Source: Saccoglossus kowalevskii (lineage: Eukaryota; Hemichordata; Enteropneusta; Harrimaniidae). From it: a DNA stretch of 25,990 nt. The stretch covers positions 346,889 to 372,878 of the forward strand of contig NW_003146282.1 in assembly GCF_000003605.2 (NCBI RefSeq). The letters run 5' to 3'. Below the pieces are notes generated by a model. That model searched no databases. It was given only the letters and a program-made list of their open reading frames with translations, and had not been told where the DNA came from. Numbering within the stretch: the stretch's first letter is position 1; the number at the start of each line of letters is the position of its first letter. A program made the position numbers and the translations under genes. Of this stretch, positions 20,050 through 25,990 are shown one piece after another.

Positions 20050-20940
20050 TAAACAGTCAGAGAATGTCAGCGATATTGCTCCAAAACTGCATTCAATAAA
20101 ATGGCCACCAGGCTGCCATTCGTGACGTGAATTAAGAGTCTATAAAGTTTAATGTAAATTTCAAGTTTGAACAAAATGGTGGAAATCAAGATCATGAATT
20201 GCAGAAATGCTTGATTTTATTAAAACAACCGCAATTCGGCCATCCTGAAAATGGTAATCAAAAGAATAAATTGCAACACAATGTGTGATGGATATTGTAT
20301 ATGTAAAGTTTAAACATTACGGTATTAGTTAGAACATGTCAGAGATTTAACTTCGAACTAAACCAAATAGCAACCAGTCAGCCATTTTGAAACCGAAACC
20401 AAAAAACAAACAGACGTGCATTAAGGTCCCATATTGTTCAATGTTTGTACTAAGCTTGAATGAAACATTCATCCACTACCAAAATACGATTCTGGATGAA
20501 AGAATTGCTCGAATTTGATGAATTAAAACATTAATTTAAACGGCCTCCATTTGACCATCTTGAACTGAATTGTCAAATGAAATCCATGTGAATATGTGCG
20601 ACATGATGTATATCTAAATTTTGAAAATGTTTGGTCAGGGAATGTCTTAGATATAGCTCGGGAACCAAATTTTGTTAAAACTAAATGGTCACAAAGCTGT
20701 CACTTTGAATTTGATCTGAAAAACAAAATGACTTGCATCCAGATCCAATAATGTCTGATGTTTGTATGAAGTTTGCACAAAAACCTTCCATACATAACAG
20801 ATTTTGTTCCGGAATGCAGAAATGTATGATTTTGATGAACTTTTAACATTCAAGTGGCCGCCATTCAGCCATCTTGAATTGAATTGTCCAATTGTCAATG
20901 TCAAGGGATGTCACAGTATGGTTCTGGAACAGCATTTGTT
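20050..20940. repeat. Diverged tandem array, unit about 270-315 bp, upstream of FBXO10
   Basis: Two landmarks recur in order: a palindromic GGCCxCCATTxxxCCATCTTGAA word near 20226, 20540 and 20855, and a GTCAGxGAATGTCxxAGATAT word near 20055, 20330, 20633 and 20900. Units are heavily diverged, so the array is old. It begins about 240 bp from the FBXO10 ATG and runs directly into an E copy. Single signatures of the family occur in introns at 7719 and 14111. Confidence 0.65.
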
Positions 20941-21288
20941 AAACAAGCAGCCTCTCGGCTGAGATAGGTCCGCTGTAAGCAATGCACATTTCAATAAAAG
21001 AACTGAAGATATCAAAGCAATTGGACTTGCGATTTTTAAGAAGAAGTTGAACATATAACTTTTTACCAAAAATGACAACAATTATTAATCAAAATTAGAG
21101 AATTGAAGATATCATCACAAAGTGAACAAATCTACCTAAGGTACAAGTAGACCAAGTATCAAAGCAATAAGAATTGTCAGTAGTTTTCAAGAAGAAGTCA
21201 AAAAAATAAAAAGTTTACACGGATGAGAGACAATCACTCATACAGTATGATAAGCTCCGCTCGACAAAGTCGTCGACAACAGAGCTAA
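20941..21288 (+). mobile_element. Family E element, copy E3, minimal complete form (348 bp)
   Basis: One left end (AAACAAGCAGCCTCTCGGCT), one core unit (CAAAATTAGAGAATTGAAGA at about 21090), a short GAC-poor spacer, CACTCATACAGTATGATAAG and one right-end hairpin closing at GAGCTAA (21288). With one of each part, this copy best defines the basic element. It directly follows the ~300-bp array. Confidence 0.75.
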
Positions 21289-21584
21289 AACATGAAGGTC
21301 AACACATGGCAATTAGTGCACATGGGAAATGAGATCTTGTATTCTGTGTACATGTTTCAATTACTCTACTCTACTGCCCCCAAAGAGCTAATCATAGATT
21401 TCATGAAAAGGTCTAAGGTAGACTTGCTTACAAGTCTTTTTTGTTTTTATTCTTTAAAAGTGGAACAAAAACATAAAGAAATAATAAAAAAAAAACAACA
21501 ACAATTTTTATCCTCTGACGTGCCCCCAGCTACAAGGACTAGGTCTGCATAAAGAGAATCTATTTCTGGAATAAATACATTAAA
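21289..21584. other. Unassigned stretch between E3 and the CpG-rich patch
   Basis: About 300 bp of AT-rich sequence with a run of A bases and CAA repeats near 21489-21502. An open frame at 21292-21552 has no recognisable peptide. Confidence 0.5.
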
Positions 21585-21810
21585 CCAATCAGAAACTACC
21601 ATATTTGCATAATACTATAATGTCTTTTTTGTTAAAGGGCGGGAGTTGTCGCGCCACGTTCTGTTCGATATGGGACTCACAGCTACGTATACAACACGTG
21701 TAAAATAAATTGTTTATTTACATGAAATTCGAACACACGCTGCGCGACGACCACCGCGCTTTAATATATGTTCTGTTCAAACTTTTATTGTTTAACGTTT
21801 CGTGATGTCA
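21585..21810. promoter_or_regulatory. CpG-rich patch with promoter-like boxes
   Basis: In an AT-rich region, 21637-21775 carries about 14 CpGs. Boxes seen: CCAAT (21585-21589), octamer ATTTGCAT (21603-21610), GC box GGGCGGG (21637-21643), E-box CACGTG (21695-21700) and CRE-like TGATGTCA (21803-21810). It could be the distal promoter of FBXO10, about 1.8 kb from the ATG, feeding a non-coding first exon, or the start of a rightward transcript. Nothing in the sequence decides between these. From 21811 to 22180 I see no further feature. Confidence 0.35.
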
Positions 21811-22227
21811 TAGAGTGCGAGTATAATTATATTGGCATTGTAAAGAATAGGCCACATAAAACCGACTATCAGTAATTGGTTTATTGCCCAGTTTGCTTGT
21901 AAGTGCGTTTGAATATGCTGTACACCAAGGCACACAGTTTTGTTTACAATGTGACACATGAAACATCTATCTAGATTTAGTTAATTCCAAACATTTGTTG
22001 CTGAATGTAACGAATACAAACAATTGCGGGTTAATGACAACGAACATGATAGATTTAGTATGTATGGTAGTCGACGAGCCTTATATTATCATATTGTCAT
22101 GAGCAATGTCGATAAAGTGAGTCAATATACTGTGTTTCACGGCAACCTTTAAACGGATAGTTATATACCCTATATATAAAATATGTTTTTGAAATGCAGT
22201 CCCTCACCCCCTTGGCTATTTTCGCAG

Positions 22228-22299
22228 ATTTTTGTCGCCGGAGCGATTCACGTCCCAAATTTTGGTTCTCTGGGCGTCTCTAATAAATACTCTATCCAG
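22228..22299 (+). other. Exon-like segment of unknown function
   Basis: A 72-base open stretch is flanked by TATTTTCGCAG and CCAG|GTATGT, an acceptor and a strong donor, and is a multiple of three. The peptide includes GAIHVPNFGSLGVSNKYSIQ and matches no family I recognise. It is short enough to arise by chance and no companion exon was found. Confidence 0.2.
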
Positions 22300-22317
22300 G
22301 TATGTAATGGCAATCTT

Positions 22318-22449
22318 GAGCTTCAACCTGAGCTTGCTCAGAGTCAACCTGAGCTCCACACTGAGCTTCAACCTGAGCTTGCTCAGAGTCAACCTGAGCT
22401 CCACACTGAGCTTCAACCTGAGCTTCCTCAGAGTCAACCTGAGCTCCAC
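22318..22449. repeat. 45-bp minisatellite, 3 copies
   Basis: The unit begins GAGCTTCAACCTGAGCTTGC and is repeated at 22318, 22363 and 22408 (last copy 42 bp) almost without change. Each unit is itself two related halves of 22-23 bp (both contain CAACCTGAGCT). It is open in two plus-strand frames and one minus-strand frame simply because of its composition; the peptides are low-complexity. Related words occur inverted near 25210 and 25617. From 22450 to 22800 nothing else is seen. Confidence 0.93.
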
Positions 22450-22800
22450 CCAACTTGAACCCTGGAAATTGTTTACAACAGAAGCTCTAAATTCAAATCA
22501 GTTGTGTTGGAGTCACACATTAAAGCAGTTGTTTCACACACATGAAACATTTTTCCTTTTTTTATTCTAATCTTTATTTCTGCAGTTACAGTTTTATTTT
22601 ATTCTGAAAAGGAAAAATTGACTAATTATTTAAATAATAATAATGTTAATTTAATATTATTTTTCTATCAGTCTACAACAATAAAGTAATAAATGGAAGT
22701 TGAGTTGGTTAATAATAAGATAAAGGTAATAGTAAACAAAAGTACCTGAAAGTAATTGTTTTTATTTTCAGTTTTATTATGTAATTCATCTTCAGTTTTA

Positions 22801-22956
22801 TTAGCTCCGCTGTCCACTTTGTCGAGCGGAGCTTATCATATTATGAGTGATTGTCTGTCGTCGTCCGTGTCAATGTTTTACAATTAATGCTTTGATACTT
22901 GGTGTACATTGTATATGTACATTGGGTAGACCTCTCTCAGATTTGTTCATTTCAAA
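22801..22956 (-). mobile_element. Family E element, copy E4, right-end fragment only
   Basis: On the plus strand it begins TTAGCTCCGCTGTCCACTTT and continues CGAGCGGAGCTTATCAT, the reverse complement of the E right end, then the GAC-rich stretch and part of the core (ACCTCTCTCAGATTTGTTCA). No left end follows. This is a truncated copy in reverse orientation. Confidence 0.8.
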
Positions 22957-23589
22957 ACTCAGATTCGAATTTCAGTTAGATCTGAAAATATGTGTGATGC
23001 ACTAGAATGACATTACAAAACATGCGATCTTCGGGTAAAGACGTGTCAATTAACTACCAGCATATTAGCCATGGCTCACACCTCCTCTCTTACATGCCCC
23101 CCAATTCACACATACAATAGGTGTTGCTAGTCTGTTCTATAGTAGTCTGAGGTATAACATAGGCAGAACAAAACACTTTCATCATTAACACATAAACAAT
23201 ACACATAAACACTAGGTACAATTCCTTGAGTAAAACTGCAGAACAGAAAAGATTGTTCCGTCACCCGCTTGTTTTTTTTTTCTGCTCATCAAAAACGTCA
23301 ACTGGAAACAAATTAAAAGTACCGATAAAAACATTGTTTAAATATGTGATATCATAATTTGAAGCTTGGCAGCAGGTAGAGCACTTCCTGTTGTCCAGCC
23401 ATTTTAACCCTTGTAACAAAAATTAGCATACTTATAAGCACAGGGATATATGTACATATATTGATATTTGAAGGGGGATTTGAGTAAATTTGATTATCTA
23501 ACTCGAATTAAAAAACAAAATTTTGCAAAGTTTGATGAGTAAAAACCAGGCTTGACTATGCCCTGGTTTGTTTGATCATGGATGTACTA
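22957..23589. other. Unassigned stretch left of the LINE remnant
   Basis: No tandem repeat or transposon end identified. The last part (about 23525-23589) may belong to the LINE remnant, since fragments such as a degenerate FDE-stop-KPG peptide fit the position, but this is too weak to annotate. Confidence 0.45.
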
Positions 23590-24245
23590 TGGTTTGATTA
23601 CAAGCTACATTAAGACCAAACCAAGGATGTCCATCTTTCATTTTGTCGGTTCATTCTGGTTTTCTCCAAATTCACAACCAAAAATGGCTTGTTTATTGGT
23701 GAGCTAGGAAGGTTATCCAATTGATTGTTTTATCAAAGAAACAACGACTTAAGTATATATATATTCAACCGAGTAACAAACTCTGATAACATATTATTAA
23801 GAGAAGCCTACTTAGTAAATAAGAATGTAAAAAGTAAATGGTTTACAAGTGTAGAAACCCTCATGCAAGATATTGATGTTATTACCATTGTAAACTCAAG
23901 ATAAATAAGACAAATTTAGACTTTATTCATAAAAAAATCAAAAAATCATTTGGATTTTTCACATGCATAATGATAATAGAAAACAAACCTTGGCTAAAAC
24001 AAACTAAGAACATACAGACTTTTTAAACAAGATTTAAAAATTGAAAATTACTTAATGAATATGCAGAACCATAATCTTAGGAGGTTAATTGCAAAATTCA
24101 GGACAAGCAACCATGACCTTAAAATTGAGAAAGGCAGACATAATAATATGCCACTGGATAAAAGAACATGTGATTTGTGCAGCCAAAATATAATTGAGGA
24201 TGAGTAGCATTTTGTAATGAAATATACAGCCCACCATACTCTAGC
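23590..24245 (+). pseudogene. Dead LINE (non-LTR retrotransposon) ORF2, C-terminal part
   Basis: One plus-strand frame from 23614 carries VHLSFCRFIL, GELGR, LLREAYL and WFTSVETL. After a shifted middle section around 23904-23980, the original frame resumes with NKLRTYRLFK, RRLIAKFRTSNHDLKIE, the Cys pair CDLC, then IIEDE and HF. These are the conserved landmarks, in order, of the region after the reverse transcriptase palm in many invertebrate LINE polyproteins, ending in a Cys-containing finger. It is inactivated: in-frame stops interrupt it (one within GELGR..., one at 24205-24207 between DE and HF), the middle is frameshifted, and a finger cysteine appears lost. The element may extend to a (TTA)n tail near 24513-24524. 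LINE clade not assigned. Confidence 0.75.
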
Positions 24246-24945
24246 ACCAGCCTTAGCTGTCTTCCTAAAAAACAGCTATGGAACAAAACAGCAACAACTA
24301 TCAGTGTATTAGGTTACATTTTGTGTTCATTCTATATTCTGTATTCACCATTGGTTGCAAATTGTCTTTATTGTTTATTCATATTTGTTTTTGATTTTTT
24401 TTATATTTTTAGAATAGGTTTTTCTTTTTCTTTTTAGATTATAGTTTTTAAATTTCTTTCTGTAAGACCCTTTTATCCTTTCCTAAGGATTTTATGCGTC
24501 TAATGAATATTGTTATTATTATTATAAACAAAGCTAGGTCTAACACCTCTCCACCCCAAAACAGACTTTTGATGTGTTCTTTATAAATGTATTGTATTTG
24601 ACGTGTACTTTTGATGTGTACTTATTTTACGCTTGTCTCAACGGAATTTTCTGTTTTTACTTTTTTATTATTATGATTTTTTTCTTTATTGTAATTTTAT
24701 CTATATTTCAACAGAGATTTGATAACAACAAAGTTATTATTATTATTTGTTTTATTCATTCTATATACCACAGCCTTTCTATATAGGATGGAGCTCAATA
24801 CTGTGAATAGACACAAGCTGCTAATTATTCTGTGTTGTTGCACTTTAATTTGTTATACTGGTACCCTAAGATTCGATGAGTAAATGACAGATAAAGCCAA
24901 TTATTAGTGATTTGTTACCTTAGATTGTTCAAACATAAACAACCC
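24246..24945. other. LINE 3' region and unassigned AT-rich sequence
   Basis: T-rich sequence with a TTATTATTATTATAA tail near 24513-24525, probably the LINE 3' untranslated part and tail. A second short ATT run at about 24735-24746 follows. A 70-codon open frame here is hydrophobic only because of T-richness. Confidence 0.4.
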
Positions 24946-24983
24946 TGGTCGAAAAGACCATGGAGCTAAAAAAAAGCTCCATG
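24946..24983. other. Two adjacent perfect hairpins with A-rich loops
   Basis: TGGTC-GAAAA-GACCA (24946-24960) abuts and shares two bases with CATGGAGCT-AAAAAAA-AGCTCCATG (24959-24983, 9-bp stem, 7-A loop). It matches none of the transposon ends in this window. From 24984 to 25192 nothing else is seen. Confidence 0.7.
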
Positions 24984-25192
24984 AATAGACAAAAGATAAA
25001 ATATATTAGAGACAAAAAATCTTAAAGCACAACAAAACTACAAATACCGGTACACTGTATCATAGTAATATTTTGACAGAAAGGTGAGATTTATTTTCAA
25101 CATAATGTTTCAAGAAATTATTTCGCTCTTATTGTGCCATCAGAAAGTCTTGGGCGATGACAGAATTGGAAACATAATATTTATGTTCAACA

Positions 25193-25271
25193 CAGCTGAT
25201 GTGACCTTGGACGCTCAGGTTGGAGCTCTGTGTAGGCGCCCCAACTTTGTTTGAGCTTCCGTTGTAAACAA
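25193..25271 (+). repeat. Diverged direct repeat, copy A (with copy B at 25597)
   Basis: CAGCTGATGTGACCTTGGAC, then GCTCAGGTTGGAGCTCTGTG and TTTGAGCTTCCGTTGTAAAC, aligns over about 80 bp with the copy at 25597-25677. Its core word is also the reverse complement of the 45-bp minisatellite at 22318. More such words follow at 25280-25315. Confidence 0.5.
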
Positions 25272-25596
25272 TATGCCAAGCTCAAGTTAAAGCTCAGCGT
25301 GGCGCAGCGCTCAGGTTTTCATGGAAGGTAGTAAGGGGTTTTTCTATGGTTATTGTAATGATCTTCCACTATTAATACTGGGGTAAAATTATTTCCCGTT
25401 TTGGCTTCTACGTCGTAATGCTCAGTTTTGTTGCCATATTTGCTGATTTCAATAAAAAAAACTACCATCAATGGGAGACTTCATTTTACAAACCGTGCAA
25501 TCATTTTCGATGACAAGTTTAAACTATATTTAGAGAGATGTGCGTTTTCGCTAGCGAGTGCATTTCTTTCGCTTGCTTTAACGGGTGACTTAAACC

Positions 25597-25677
25597 GAGC
25601 TGATTCGATCTCAGATGCTCAAGTTGGAGCTCAGTGTCGGTGCGCCAAATTCGTTTTGAGTTTCAGCTGTAAATCCA
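25597..25677 (+). repeat. Diverged direct repeat, copy B
   Basis: GAGCTGATTCGATCTCAGAT, GCTCAAGTTGGAGCTCAGTG and TTTGAGTTTCAGCTGTAAAT match copy A in order and spacing. The open frame across it (25428-25751) starts at TTG and has no family features. Confidence 0.5.
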
Positions 25678-25727
25678 AGCAACAATACCCAACTATAATC
25701 CAAACAATCAATGTCAAAAAGCAATAT

Positions 25728-25990
25728 TACAAATCATCTCTTTTGTCATAAAGTCTGGTAGAAAGATGACCATTGTTGTCAAATTCAAGGTAAATGTCAA
25801 GGTATGAGGCCGAGGAACCTGATTCTGTAGTTTCTTTAATGTCTAGTTTCTGTGGGATATATCAATGGGAGCGAATCACAAAGTTAGATTGTTGATGGAA
25901 AGGACATCATCAATATATCTAAATGTAAAATTAAAAAGATTTAGCTTCTTTTAATTGTTTGTTTCTGAAGAAACTCGGTCTCATACAGAA
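25728..25990 (-). pseudogene. Dead reverse-transcriptase fragment (YIDD palm motif), runs off right edge
   Basis: Minus-strand reading gives the catalytic palm motif FRYIDDVLSINN (YIDD at 25906-25917). In another frame, farther along, it gives SASYLDIYLEFDNNGH and LYDKRDD. These landmarks are typical of a retroelement reverse transcriptase widespread in marine invertebrates; a Penelope-like affiliation is possible but not shown. Several single-base insertions (one before NFTF, one before LDIK) and a TGA after INN put the parts in different frames. Similarity stops right after KRDD at about 25728. The upstream part is cut by the window edge. Confidence 0.72.

Noticed and set aside
22183-22570. 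Open frames with Pro/Glu/Leu/Gln-rich repeats on both strands
   Set aside because: They arise from the 45-bp minisatellite, whose unit is a multiple of three. No flanking coding sequence supports a gene, though the preceding exon-like segment is kept as a low-confidence item.
24574-24786. Hydrophobic 70-codon open frame
   Set aside because: Composition is driven by T-rich sequence at the LINE 3' region; no start context or family signature.

Overview
The window is animal nuclear DNA: AT-rich, intron-rich, crowded with short transposons, and carrying one split gene with canonical GT/AG introns. The repeat style (TA-inserting MITEs and interspersed elements with a ~150-bp tandem core) and an FBXO10-type F-box protein suggest a marine invertebrate, possibly a mollusc or other lophotrochozoan. 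The species cannot be fixed from sequence alone.

The only convincing gene is an FBXO10 orthologue on the minus strand. Its ATG is at 19814. Eight coding exons run leftwards: 19197-19814, 15176-15967, 13566-13715, 8022-8158, 5715-5785, 3552-3704, 2646-2897 and 607-920. They join in frame into 829 codons, and the last exon ends at a donor, so the C-terminal end lies beyond base 1. The protein has an N-terminal F-box, a right-handed beta-helix of PbH1/CASH repeats, and two acidic inserts. It should be the substrate-binding subunit of an SCF ubiquitin ligase.

The introns and 5' flank are a stack of repeats, roughly a third of the window by my tally. (1) At least five families of TA-flanked elements have termini beginning CYGTA (F1-F5; F1 has four copies and F2 two). 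(2) Family E has a hairpin left end, a 157-bp tandem core, a GAC-rich stretch and a strong hairpin right end. (3) Family D has a ~150-bp unit, each carrying a POU octamer and TAATTA sites, and a similar overall plan. (4) There are local tandem arrays of 29, 35, 45, 148 and about 300 bp. Three nested insertions fix element borders and TA duplications directly.

Right of the gene (20050-25990) lie a ~300-bp array, two E copies, a CpG-rich patch with promoter-like boxes, a 45-bp minisatellite, a double hairpin, and two dead reverse-transcriptase fragments (a LINE remnant on plus, a YIDD-type fragment on minus). No intact second gene, RNA gene or CRISPR array was found.
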